From Anadara kagoshimensis (lineage: Eukaryota > Mollusca > Bivalvia > Arcoida > Arcidae), in assembly GCA_021292105.1 (NCBI GenBank), contig CM037862.1:28804798-28868797 (forward strand): DNA of 64,000 nucleotides. The letters are read 5' to 3'. Positions 21,116 through 32,445 of the stretch are shown piece by piece. The notes below the pieces were generated by a model. It saw nothing but the letters and a program-made list of their open reading frames with translations, had not been told where the DNA came from and searched no databases. Numbering within the stretch: the first letter of the stretch is position 1; each line of letters starts with the position of its first letter. The position numbers and the translations under genes are program-made.

Positions 21116-24100
21116 CTATTTCCCGGTTTTGACATGGACTACTTTTGCAGAACTCTTTGTCTTCGGGCGACATAAAGCACTTAATGCTACACAAGACAAA
21201 ATAATCAGAAATTCCACCAGTTCAGTAACAGTCAGAAAACTAGCACCAAGAAATACGCCCATCTGTCCTCCAACGTTAGCTGTAAAAATAAGTATAAGTA
21301 TAAAAGTATAACCAACAAGGCGGCAGGGAACCTTAAAAATCGGTAGATTTGTCTGCGGAAATTTTGTTGTAAAATTAAAAATTTGCCAAAAACAAATGTG
21401 TCGAATGTTTCGGTCAAAACAATGAGTGCATGTATATTGTTTTATTAAAATGTATTTATTCGCGTGAGATTTGAATTGGAGATTAAATACATTCTCGTTT
21501 TAACGCCAAAACAAATCTAATGCGAAATAAAGTGATCTACATTATACTGGAAACAAAAAGAGTAAAATATTATTATTATCATACACCAACCAGAAAATAA
21601 TATGTTCTTAAAAATGTTTGATGAACCAGAACCATGTAAACCAAAGAGCTTGTCATCTCTGATTTTACTGGAGATATTCATCAGCCGGTCATTGTGAAAT
21701 AAATCTAAGTGCAATCCATATTAAATAACTTAACGTCTAGAAGCCTTGTAAGTTTAGTAGCACGTAAGTGATAAAAGCTGAGACTGCCTGAACGCTTCTA
21801 CTGCAAGTACATTGTATGTACATATAAAGGGGAGGTGTACATACTCGCAGCACGCTTCAAAATGAAGCGCCGAATCAAGTGAGATATAGAACCCGAGTTT
21901 TATACCTTTGTACTTTTTTTACAAAAAAGATCAGATTCAAAAGTTACCGATTTTCAACAAACAAACAAATTGAAATTCAGTAGATTGATCATTAATAGTG
22001 AACATTTATATCTGCTCAACATTGCATAAAATAATCTACATCTAGATGTGGGGCATTAAACTTAAAGTTACAATAAGATTTATTGTTATTAAAATAAATG
22101 TCATTCCGACTACCGGATTCTATGTATGTTTCTTTTTTACCTTTAACCTTTTCTCTGACAATGTTTTATCCAGTTATAATTTAAAAAAGTTATAGAACTG
22201 AGGAATTGTAAATCACACTATATAATAAATTAAGTTTTATGTCTAAAATGTATTGTTTGTATCGTTCTTACCTAGAATGGATTCTATATTTGTGTACTGG
22301 GGTAACTGTTTGATGGTTTGTTTCAGCATCTCGTCAAAATAAATTCGTACGTACATTCTGTTGTTCCTGTTAATATAAAAAAGATTGCAATGGAAGAACA
22401 ATTTTCAAGTACAAAACAACAACTTTCCAGAACAAAATTTTTTCCAAGATATAAACAATATTTTTCAAAGACAAAAACAGTTTTTGTCATTTCTTATTAT
22501 GAAAAGAAAATAATTGGAAATATGTCAAATTGATTGTAATAAATATCACAAAATTAAAAGCAATGCAATAAAGATCTTATAAAACCTTCTAATAGATTGC
22601 AGTGAAGAAATGTGGAGTTTAGACCTATACCTGTATTACTTAGTAAACTTATACCTTGTTAAAGAACGATCACATGAATGGGACATTCCTCCTTGCAAAT
22701 GAGTGGAGTATAGTTTTTCAATTAAGATTCGTTCACTTATATCGACACAGCCGATGCTGACATCAGGATTTTTGTGTTCTGTAAAGATTGGGACACCCGT
22801 GTTGTCCTTAACGGTTTTTTTTACATACAAATTAATGCGACGAGATATACCAGGGATTTATCAAGGGCCTATTTAGGGCCGAAATCTGCCCCATTCCCAA
22901 TGGAAAAGACACAGATTTTTTCCCAAAATTGGCTGAGAAAATTCCCAATTAGAAAATTGTACCAGATACATAGCTGAAGTCTGGCCATAAATGTGGCTGC
23001 TTTTTTCAATCTTCAATCAACTCAATACACTAAAAGCATTAGATTTAATCATTAATGGCATCAAATATGTCAAAGTTTTCCCAAAATGAGCAAAAAGTTG
23101 ATAGTTTTTCCCAATTTTTAGTCTAGGGCCTTCTCCCAAAAAACCCTGATAAATCCCTGTATACTGAAAACCAAACCTAATACTCTGCAGTGACGATCCT
23201 AGACTCTGGTTAACTATGACATTCCCTATGAAATCAGACGGATACTGGCTTGTTGACACCATTGTTGTGTATGTACTAAAGTCACACGGTCGTTTACAAT
23301 CACATTTAGACTGGAATTCGGCATCACCTTGAAGTTTTGCTAAAATTTCAAACCAAAGAAAACAATGTATTTGAAGCTGATAACATGGTGAGTTACGTAT
23401 TTGTCATTTGTACGTCATATTATCTTATGTTGTTTGTTACATTTTACTTCAGGCTGTTTCGCCTGTTTTTGTTATTGGTCAAGAGAAATGATTCTATGTA
23501 CATTCCAAATTGAATTTACAGGTTTTTGTGGTGTGCATATTGTTTTTCAGTCAGTTTTTGTGGTATACATGTGTTTGGTAGTGTATATATATATACATTA
23601 ATATATATACATATATACATTAATTTGAGTCTGATACTAATTTCATCTTTCAAGGAACCATTCGAGTACCTTTATACTCCTTCACCTAACATGTCAAGGA
23701 TTTGAATTTTTTTATACATACAGGTGCTGTTAGCCGAATAATAATTATAATCATGAACTGACATACTTCGTACATAAATCAGTTATATATCTGATGATTA
23801 AATTAAAGACATTTTAAAAAATTAAAATTAACAAGCCTTGTTATATTCCGACTGTTCATGTTTATCGATATTACCAAACTAAACTAAAAGTTCAAGTATC
23901 AAATTGGAATAACGTCGAAAATTAACACCAAAACTTATCAGTAAAAGCACACTGACATCCGGGCTATAATCTTGTTCGAACGTACAAAGGGGGATCACTC
24001 TAATTAGCGCTGAAAACTTTTAAACATGCAGGGAAATTTCCAACTCATGATCAATCTATCTTCTTGAGTTTGAAAAATATGTATGACGATTTTGGGGTGT

Positions 24101-27100
24101 TATTTATTTATTTTAATTGGTCTATCTACTTGCCTAATTCTGGTAGGTAACATTCTTTGTGCATAAAGTACGAACAAATTGGCATCAAACCTACAAAATG
24201 ACAAAGTATATTATAATTCAAGAATTTTGATTAAATGTATATAATTATTAAACATATTCAAATATTTATGATTTATGAAACAATTTACCGTGTAACCTCG
24301 GAGTTCAATCTGAAATTTTAGAAACAGTTGTGCCCATTGCATTATATGTAATTACACAATCTGACTTTTTCTCTTGAAAATATTTTGGGATTCTTAATAA
24401 ATATATAAATGATATCCTCAGAAGTCCTTAAATAAAGTATAATCTCGAACGTGTGGTATGCATGTCATATTTGAAAATGGACATACATGTATACATAGGT
24501 TCATTTTATGTAAAAAAAAATACTTTCAAAATTACAGGTATTTGTACTGTTCAAATATTAATCAGCGTTTTTCAAGGAAAACAAAATGCATGTAAAATGT
24601 ATCTGGGGCTATGATGGTCGAGTGGTTAAAGCATAGGTCTAAGAATCATATAACTTTTCATTGCCCGAGTTTTGTATTCCAATATCAGAATATTTGTTAG
24701 TTCGATTGGGGTCTTTTAACGGGTGTTCAGATTCCTCCACAATTCCAAATAACAGGAGAAAACTACTGAAGTAAATACAGAACTTTAAAAATCTTCAGCA
24801 AGACTTTGAGTAACTCCAGATATACGATTGCACACTTAGCGTTGCTGATTTACTCAGCTGGGCTTATCTACGATGACACATTAACAAGCACTAAGGTACT
24901 CCATTCGTGCTATACGGTGGCACACTTATCACCAGTTACGTACTCAACTCGGCTTATACGGTGGCAAACTTGCTGCAACTGGTATACGCAACTCGGGGTA
25001 CATGTGTATATATATTGCACTCTTGTCGCCATTTGGGTACGCAATTCTGGCGATACGATGTCAAACTTACCAACACTTAGGCACTTAAATTTGACTAAAT
25101 TTATAGGGATTAAACTTGGGTTTTACGATGTCACACTTACCGTCACTAAAGTAAACACATTTACATCTTTTAAGCAACTCTTTAGATATACAGCTGTGTA
25201 TACAGTTACTATGACTATATACGTCTTTCTCGTTAACCCCATCCTCTGGTTCATAGCAATACTCTTCTCCAAACGCTTTATACGGATATGGTAAGAATTC
25301 ATACTAAAAGTTAACCAAATAACAAATGTGATTCTAAGCGTGCTTTTAAATTGAAGATATGTAAAGACGTTTTACAAAAATATCGTACAATATATGACTA
25401 ATACCAACTAAACTAGATTTTATGTCAAGCGGTTTTATTTTCTTTAGCTCAGTTCAGGCTTTGTAACGCCACAAAGCGGTGTTGCCGCATAAACGCGCCC
25501 AACACGTCTATGCGGGGAATTTCAACGCATAAAAAGGTTGGCCACGTTTATGCGGCGGCGTTCAACGCATAAAGATGTGTTGCTTATGTGCGGCGCAAAG
25601 CTGCCTTTTTCACGCATAAAGAGGACTAATTTTAATAACTTAGTATGAATTTTAAAAAACAGCTAACATCTAGACAAATACGATGGTGGTGACATTAATT
25701 ATGACGATGACAATTGAAAATTTATGCTGTTGTTTATAATGGTAATAATAATTGTAAAGAAGTGGAAGGGGAAAGTGGACGATGAGAGGGCGACGACGTC
25801 GACGATGGTGACTGTAATGTTGATGATCGTTAAATTGTGATTTTGGCAGAATTTCGACTATTGCTTTTAATAATAATGATAACGATAAAATTAATGATGA
25901 TCATCACGATGATAGTGATGGTAGTGGTTTTTTAATGAAGGTGTTAACGATGATGGAGGTGTAGGTGTTGATAGTAAGTGTTTTCTTTATGCGGCGGAAT
26001 ATTAATGTAGCCTTTTTGCCGCATTAAAGCGTTCTCTATATGCGTTGAAATTCCCCACATAGAGGTGTTGGAACACGTTTATGCGGCAACACCGCTATGT
26101 GGCGTAACAAGGCTTATCATTACCGTATAATAGAATATTTATTTGTTAACATGTCTAGACTGTTATTCAAGCGAACAATATTGAAGGAACTAAGCTATCT
26201 GCGATTTGCAATGATTGTTGCAAGATGAACGTCCTTCTCGAACGTTATTACTACTGCTTTTTATAGGACTGGGACATTTAATTAAAATAAAATTTAAGTA
26301 AAACAAGGCAGTTGTTAGTCTTTTCATTGCTGTGCAAACCAAACTAATCAAGACGCAATCATGTTCATTTATTGTAAATCGGGAAATTTTCGTGTTCTTT
26401 TTTCGCATTTGTTCTATTTTCGAATTTGTTCTATTGTGCGTTTGTTCTATTTTACAAATACAGTGAGAGTAATAAGACGTGAAAATACAATATTTACACA
26501 CTTGTATTTGCACTGATCATGATCAGAAAACGCGAAAATAAAAAACCACGAAAATAAATTGAAATGACTATTATCGCATTTAAATTAATTCAAGCTAAAG
26601 TTTTCCGATTTACAGTAATTTTGAATATAAACGTACCTTGGTTTGTTTTATGACAGAATACACAGAGGTCCCTGGCATTACAGTAAACCCTTTGTTAACT
26701 ACATCCGGGTATTCTCCGGGGTCATGCACGACAATCTGAAAGAAACATCAAACGTTATACAAGCGTGAAATGGTATACAAAATAAAGGTATGATGGTTGG
26801 TTGAATGTTGCTTAACGTCGCATCAGTAATTTTTCAGCTATTCGTGACGAGAACTATTTTATTCATCTCTATGGATTAATCTATATGCATGCATGTGAAG
26901 TGCGAGTGTGTTGTATGGTCTGCCGCAGACAAGCGTACCACTCCCCCAGTCCATTATACTGATACCAGTTGAATCAGTAAAGGCCAACGACAAGGAAAAT
27001 TCACTTTCCCACATGTGGTCCGAGCGGGACTCGAACTAACAGCGGTGAAAGACCCTGGATTTGAAGACTGAATCTTATCCATTAGACCACCGCGGTCTCT

Positions 27101-29359
27101 AAGTAAAGGTATGACAGTTATTTTTGATTTGTTTGTAATTGTATCACTTGGAACCTCACTTTTTTATTTCGATGTTTAAAGTCGAGGTTTACAATGGATT
27201 TCGAGGGGTGACAATATGGACTGTCACCCTATCAGAAATATAATATTTATTTTATTATACCGATTACTGGTTTGCATTATACCGTGTAACCAAAAATGCA
27301 TAAAACATTCTCAGTTCATTAATTCTTAATTAAATGTATTGAATTTTGCAGTTGCCAAGTTTAAACGGTCAAACACTTCTTTGTTTTTTAAAGACCAAAT
27401 TGGGGTTAAAATGTCAAATACAAATAATTAAATCAATTTTCTTTATATCAAATATTTAACTATTTTTTTCAGGAAAAATCATTAGTGACCATATTTACAA
27501 TAATATTAATCGTTTCTACAACAAACTAAGAAAGCTACCATTTCAATATCGAAAACATCATTAACTTACATTTTAGACGGCTTGTTCGATAGATCAGTTA
27601 TATCGATTTAAATTATTATTTAAAGTACAGTGTTCATGTTTCTGTCCTCTTGGACTTAAAGAGTTTAGTGGTGTAATGGTACTTTTTACCAAGTCAGGAC
27701 TCTACGAGACTTTGATTCATTGAACGGGATTTTTCGTCCCAGTCAAAAACAGTTTCATTTATATTGAAACGTCGCCAGCTATAGGTGAAGTGACAGAAAT
27801 TTTGACTATTGCTAGCGCTCAGGGCAATATACAGGGAGGGTTTTAAGGTCTCTCCCGAAGGACCTCGTGAGTTTCATTTCTAAATGTGTGCTTGGCGAAA
27901 GAACAGTCGTTACTTATTTTCAAGTCTTGGTCAGATCCAGCCGGGGTTCGAACCCACGACCTTCTTCATACACACTCCACCACTGAGCTACCGTAGTGTA
28001 ATATTATCACGAAGTGATAATTTTACCTCGGACAGCAGTATTTGACTTTGTCAACAATCCTTCCTTCAGTTCTAATATTGAAGAATATACCAGTATTATG
28101 ATTTAGATTTAGATGGACATGTACATAAAAATTTTTGCCAACCAGCACTAAGTGAAAACTATGGTATTCGTCGCTTTCGGACATTTTTCTCTCTTATAAT
28201 AGTGATGAATTTTTATGATAATGAAGTTCAGCGTTTTATAACATAAAAGGAAAGACGATGGTTGGTTGCATATTGTTTTTTCGTCACGTTATATAATTAA
28301 CATCATAACTAAGTGCATTTTAATTATTCTTAACGTACATGTACAGGTGCACGACTCCTAATCTGGTTTGGACACATTTTTTTAGATTAACACTGAATAC
28401 GGATACGGGTGCCATGACACGTGTAGCGTAAGCTAACGACAAATTGATATGGCGTAATCACTTACCACAATCTAGACTCGTTATGATTAGTGCCTTAATC
28501 ACACTGAGGCAACCATAACCCAGAGGAAGGCCATTGTATGCAATAGGCATCCAACGTACAATATAGAAAAAGGGAATGAGATTTGATTGAGCATCCCCGT
28601 ATGGGCGAGAGGTGCGTATCCACCAAGGATGCCAGCATCTTCCCGTTTGACATCGGAGTCTGATCCCGACATCTTACACTGTTCTGTTTTTGGGAACAAG
28701 AACAGCGCGGGAATTGAACATCAAAAGAACGGAAAGAGAGAGATTAAAGTCAGAAAGGGTAAAGAATTGAAAGAGAACGCCCCGTTAAGGGCGAGTGGTC
28801 GAATAGTCCATCACGGATATACTCAACCACCTTCCCGTTTGATATCGGAGACTGTTCCGACATCTACACTATATTCTGCTTATTAGCAAGAACAGCGAGG
28901 GAAGTATTGTTGGTCTTCATCACGCAATGTTGTGTTATAACGATACCTGATTTCACTTCATTAAGGTGTCATATAATAATAATTCATTTGAAATTTACTT
29001 GGTGAAAGAAAGTTTTATCTTGTGTTTAATTTCGGTGTAAAGAAAAAATAATATTTTATTTTTGTGTATATTTATTTCTCCACATTTCGTCTTTATTTAT
29101 TGAAACATTAGATAAAATACAATTAATTTTTCATAGTTTTTAGTTTTAGGATTCCACATAACTCTAAACTGCCACAAAAAGTTGATAAATAGTGAACACA
29201 GTTCTAGGTGGAAAAGGTGCCCGTCTTATATTACCTTTACGAGAAGTGACATGTTAATTACCTTTACGAGAAGTGACATGTTTACACAACTTGACCCCGA
29301 GACAGACGACAAATTCAAATACATATTGATTGCTACCAAAACGCACACACACGAGAGAG

Positions 29360-29404
<45 letters not shown>

Positions 29405-31820
29405 TGGGTAAATAGTCAATGCGATTCAAGTACATGTACACGTTTGAGATTTTGTCATTTCTACACTGCTTCATATATCAACTACGTGCATTCATTGGTT
29501 TTTAAAGAATAATAATTATGTTATACCAAAGTTTTAATTCTTTTACTAAATCAGTAAAACAATTATTTATTCTTATCCAGAAATAAAAATTGAGAATTAT
29601 GCCACCAACAATACAAAATTATACTAATAGCCAATTTCATATGTGTTGGCTAGCTATATAAGAGGTGCTTACCTTTCCGGAGCACCCGGTCTCACATCCT
29701 TAGTAGAAGTTCACATGTTTAATTTACATGTTTGACTAAATTTGTCCAGTTTCAATGTTTTTACTTTGAGTTTGAGTTGATTCGAACCTGACCTGGCGTG
29801 AGTTTTTTTTATCAACTTCTATGACTGTTATAAATAGTAATGCAAAAGTATTTCAAACCATATGTCCTTTTTGTGGTAAACTTGTTCTCCGGGTAAAAAT
29901 CCACGTATTTGACTAAATTTGTCCGTTTTCAATGCTTTTACTTTGATTTTGGTTTTGATTCGAACCTAAACTGGCCATGGTATGTGTTTTTATCAACTTC
30001 GATTATTGTTATAAATAGTCATGCCAAAGCATTTCAAACCATATGTCCTTTTTATGGTAAACTTGTTCTAACATAATATCAGAGAAAAAGCAAGAAATGT
30101 TTAGAAAAAGAGTTATAAAGGCTTGCCTTAAGACCCGCTGAAATATCCGAGTCCCAGGTGTATTCATCTTGGAATATGTTGGCATAAAAGTGGAAATTGT
30201 ATCGAGCTCCGCTAAATTTTGTTTTTATTTTTCCGTCGTTATTGAATGTATGGCATAGTCCCAGGGGCGTTATAACATTGGTAAACGCATTGTGACAGCT
30301 TGATATCTCATCCGTGTCAAAGAAACACAAGGGAAACATTTTCTCTTTCGTCATGGATGACTGGTACAAAGCATCTACCACCATGTCATCAAAATAACCA
30401 TTTAGCTTGTAATGAGGATCGGACCAGTTTATCTTTGGACCCATGTAATCAACTGGGCTTAATTGAAGAAAATAGTTAAAGAAATATTCATCGACGTGCA
30501 TCGTGCTTCTGTTTTTGCCGCACAGGTTACACACCGTGATTGCCGGAAACGGAAGTTCTTTGACAAAATTTATGTCAATGCTAGACATTGTGGGATAGCT
30601 GTAATAATTTTTAAGTTCCTTAGTCAACGTAAATATCATATAACCAGCACTACACAAAACAATCAGCGTCCAAATCAATCTGAAATAGAATGTGACATGT
30701 GTAAGAAAAGAACAATTACCTTACAGTTCGGCCTAAATGTCAGAAGGTACAATTATCATACAGACTGAATGAAATATCCAAGCCAACAAGTACTTAAACT
30801 GGACAATTATCAATTTCATAAGCGTATCGCACGGATAAATTATGTTTTACGTCAGCGGCATACCCTTTTAGTGTCATACATAGAGGACCAGAACACTTAA
30901 TCAATGGGAATATGTTTATCGTTGGCGTTTTATTTGATGCCAGTTGAAACTTTTACAAATTATATGCATCCCTTAATGGAGTTGGAACCTTGTTGATGGA
31001 ATGGCTTTAAGCGCGCGCTTATGTATCAAAACGCCACTCATCGCGAATTCCATCCCGGACTGATCCAAATGTGAGACAGTTTGTTAGTTAACTTCCCAAA
31101 AATCGGCAGTTTATTCCGGGCACTCCGGTTTCCTGCAGTATCCATGAACTGACCATCTAGATATAAGTAAAAACCTTGATAGGACGTAAAACGTTTTCAC
31201 TCCGATTTCTATTTGGAACTTGCAAACTGCATAAATGCAAAGACAAAGTTATAAAACGGCTAAATCTAATTCCGATTATGTTAGATGTTTCAGCTTCAGA
31301 GTAAGACATATGGTAAATTTATTTAAAGATAAATGCCCCAATCCCAAACATTGTCGAGTTGGTTTTTTTTAAGATTGAACCTAAACTTGACCTACGTACC
31401 TAAATGCCGGTATGGCATGCGACACATTCCCATCTGTTGGTTTTTATTTTTTTTTACAAACGTTTGTGCTTAGTTTGATCAAAATCAATCTATGGACATG
31501 GAAGATATAGAGCGGATACAATATCTGTATGGACGGACAGACAGACGGCCAGCGATTCCTATATACACCCTCAACTTCGTTCGCAGGGGTGTACTAAAGA
31601 ACGCTTTTCACTTATTCACTCACCTTCTTCTGGTAGAACGAGAACCAGTCAGTTTGTTTATCCCATGAATGGTAGTCTCCTGGATAAATTCTGAACATAA
31701 TGACCGAACACCGGGTTCCGAATTAGACTTGCTCTTATCAGATTCTTTCTCCGTCGTAGGAAACCCCTTCTTGTCTTCATCATTGTACAAATCAAGGATG
31801 TTTCTATTGTAATTCTCCAT
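21116..31820 (-). CDS. DEG/ENaC/ASIC-family sodium channel subunit, complete, 7 exons
   Basis: Subunit of a trimeric, amiloride-type cation channel of the plasma membrane. Exons: 31820-31624, 30679-30127, 26735-26637, 25303-25141, 23339-23165, 22366-22272, 21279-21116; phases agree throughout, giving 481 residues, at the short end for the family. Visible hallmarks: cytoplasmic gating motif TTIHG (His52-Gly53); first membrane segment about 67-85; PFPAITVCN at 109-117; FQDEYTWDSDISAGLK joined to IVVHDPGEYPDV; LPYPYKAFGEEYC; Cys-rich domain with NCIHSC and KCDCKRPCDFSTY; GGQMGVFLGAS with the selectivity-filter GAS at 439-441, then the second membrane segment and a short tail ending KVVHVKTGK. 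Introns are GT..AG except the second, which appears to use a GC donor (AAG then GCAAGC). The ligand (protons, peptide or other) cannot be told. Intron 5 carries a transposon exactly at its donor; intron 4 starts with a minisatellite. Confidence 0.92.
21440..21546. repeat. fragment of CTGTAGATCACTT-type MITE
   Basis: Contains ttcgcgtgagatttgaattg and gcgaaataaagtgatctaca, matching the interior and right end of the MITE at 20453-20684. Within the last channel-gene intron. Confidence 0.5.
22851..23159. mobile_element. 309-bp inverted-repeat element in channel intron 5
   Basis: Left end cagggatttatcaagggcc, right end (inverted) matches, reading cctgataaatccctg. It is flanked by the perfect 5-bp direct repeat TATAC (22846-22850 and 23160-23164). 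Interior is non-coding, with repeated ttcccaat stretches. Immediately right of it is the 3' edge of DEG/ENaC exon 5 (23165), so the duplicated bases are the first five bases of the intron. Confidence 0.85.
24595..24790 (+). repeat. SINE, sense copy
   Basis: Head with A box (tatgatggtcgagtggttaa) and a degraded B box (gcccgagttttgtattcc), then ttagttcgattggggtcttt and gttcagattcctccaca. Same family as 5725-5862. Channel intron 4. Confidence 0.5.
24822..25165. repeat. degenerate minisatellite overlapping a splice donor
   Basis: Five or six diverged units about 55-60 bp long share acgatgtcacacttacc or acggtggcacacttatc followed by act..gtactc and cgcaactcgg. The last unit contains the DEG/ENaC exon 4 donor (GTAAGTGTGACATCGTA on the minus strand, at 25140), so the array looks like copies of the exon-intron boundary spread into the intron. 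Confidence 0.65.
25462..26109. mobile_element. DNA transposon family B, copy B1 (648 bp, non-autonomous)
   Basis: Ends TGTAACGCCACAAAGCGGTG and (reversed) TGTTACGCCACATAGCGGTG; terminal inverted repeats extend about 80 bp. A perfect 6-bp target duplication AGGCTT flanks it (25456-25461 and 26110-26115). The interior is rich in gacgatg-type repeats and has no transposase. Channel intron 3. Second copy at 35725-36389. Confidence 0.85.
26788..27105 (-). repeat. tRNA-derived SINE, antisense
   Basis: On the minus strand: gaccgcggtggtctaatgga (A box region) and tagttcgagtcccgctcgg (B box), followed by a body ending in an unrelated tail near 26790. The anticodon region is recognisably tRNA-sized, so the head is fairly well preserved. 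Channel intron 2. Confidence 0.65.
27745..27997 (-). repeat. tRNA-derived SINE (family S2), antisense
   Basis: Minus strand head: ggtagctcagtggtggagtg (A box) and gtgggttcgaaccccggctg (B box), both close to canonical. The body shares ttcaagtcttgg, tttcatttctaaatg, cgaaggacc and tttttaaggtctc-like blocks with 13325-13625, then ccagctataggtgaagtg. Channel intron 2. Confidence 0.75.
28593..28905. repeat. diverged direct duplication, ~190-bp spacing
   Basis: Two segments share gggcgag, cttcccgtttgacatcgga, gttccgacatct-like and gcaagaacagcgagggaa blocks (28593-28713 and 28779-28905). Channel intron 2; origin unknown. Confidence 0.6.
29353..29401. repeat. (GA)n microsatellite
   Basis: GA dinucleotide run in channel intron 2. 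Confidence 0.95.
29640..29775 (-). repeat. dispersed element family G, partial copy
   Basis: Contains gaggtgcttacctttccgga, gcacccggtctcac and gtagaagttcacatgttt, antisense to the family consensus. Confidence 0.6.
29735..30070. repeat. tandem duplication, ~180-bp unit
   Basis: Two adjacent copies share tttgactaaatttgtcc, tttcaatg, gattcgaacct, tcaacttc, ttataaatagt and accatatgtcctttt, ending 60 bp before the end of channel exon 2. The first copy begins inside the G-family fragment. Confidence 0.75.
31370..31605 (-). repeat. dispersed family C (tacccc..gtccgtctgtc), antisense
   Basis: Contains gtatggcatgcgacacattc, ggacatggaagatatagagc, tggacggacagacagacgg and ctatatacacc, the antisense of the copies at 34755 and 38827. 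In channel intron 1, just downstream of exon 1. Confidence 0.6.
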
Positions 31821-32115
31821 TTCTATCTCTCAGTGATAATTTTAAACGTAACCAAACGCATTTAATATCTGTAAATAAGAAAAACATTCATGTGCATTCT
31901 CCAGTTACAATCCAATGATTATGGTGAATGCAACAGACAATGCGCTGCCGTGCATAAATTATTATACACGTACATAACATCGTCACAGAATAAAATCCCT
32001 GAGAACACCATTCTGCTAAAGATGGATGTTTTTATCTATAATGGTGTTTGTACATGTATCATGAAAAATATTTTTCAAACATTTTTTTATATTTTCCCCT
32101 AAAATGTAAAAAAAT

Positions 32116-32179
32116 TCAAAAAAACTGTTTTCTAAGAAAATATATATACATTACATATTGTAACAGTTTTATTTGTACA
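32116..32179. other. AT-rich flank of hammerhead element
   Basis: Short AT-rich stretch between the channel gene's upstream region and the element; no promoter motif recognised. Confidence 0.3.
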
Positions 32180-32445
32180 GCACTAGACGGCCGTTTCGAA
32201 ACATAATTCCTCATCAGTAGTGCTTGGACCAAAATTATGAAACTTTTTTGCCAAGATGTTGAAAAGAAACCCAAAGGACAAAAATATATTTTACCAAATT
32301 CGGCTAAGGAAATTCTTTGCATGAGAGATTTTACCTTAGTTTTTGAGGAATTTCAAATTTTAACTATAGCAGCAAATTTAGACAATAGTATATTTCTGAC
32401 AATAATACACAAATATTGCCTACTGCGTTTGTGATATCCTCGGGA
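32176..32445 (-). repeat. hammerhead-bearing non-autonomous element, copy 2
   Basis: Shares its whole length with 12465-12765 (same landmark order). On the minus strand the element starts near gatatcctcggg and ends in an apparently intact hammerhead. No reverse transcriptase is present, so it is non-autonomous or a truncated end of a Penelope-like element. It lies 360 bp upstream of the channel gene's start codon. Confidence 0.65.
32180..32223 (-). ncRNA. minimal type I hammerhead ribozyme motif
   Basis: 44 nt on the minus strand. Stem I: GCACTA pairs perfectly with the closing TAGTGC. Core box CTGATGA is intact. Stem II: GGAA with TTTC across the loop TTATG. Then GAAA and the very short palindromic stem III ACGG/CCGT, followed by the cleavage triplet GTC directly before stem I's second strand. 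All catalytic-core positions of the hammerhead consensus are present. Stem III without a loop is the form known from Penelope-like elements and retrozymes, thought to act as dimers. Cleavage would fall after GTC, near 32186. Confidence 0.8.

Noticed and set aside
22640-22830. Minus-strand frame beside channel exon 5
   Set aside because: Phase and content do not fit the channel, and it includes the common TTCACTTATATCGA repeat block.
24806-25294. 162-codon plus-strand frame
   Set aside because: It is opposite to a real channel exon (25141-25303) and the neighbouring minisatellite.
26190-26513. 107-codon minus-strand frame with several Cys
   Set aside because: Considered as a channel exon; no family motif and the channel is complete without it.
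29226-29474. Minus-strand frame containing VYMYLNRIDYLPI, first taken for a missing channel exon
   Set aside because: Exon 2 already contains the corresponding QDEY segment and joins exon 3 in phase, so no exon is missing; the frame continues into a GA tract.
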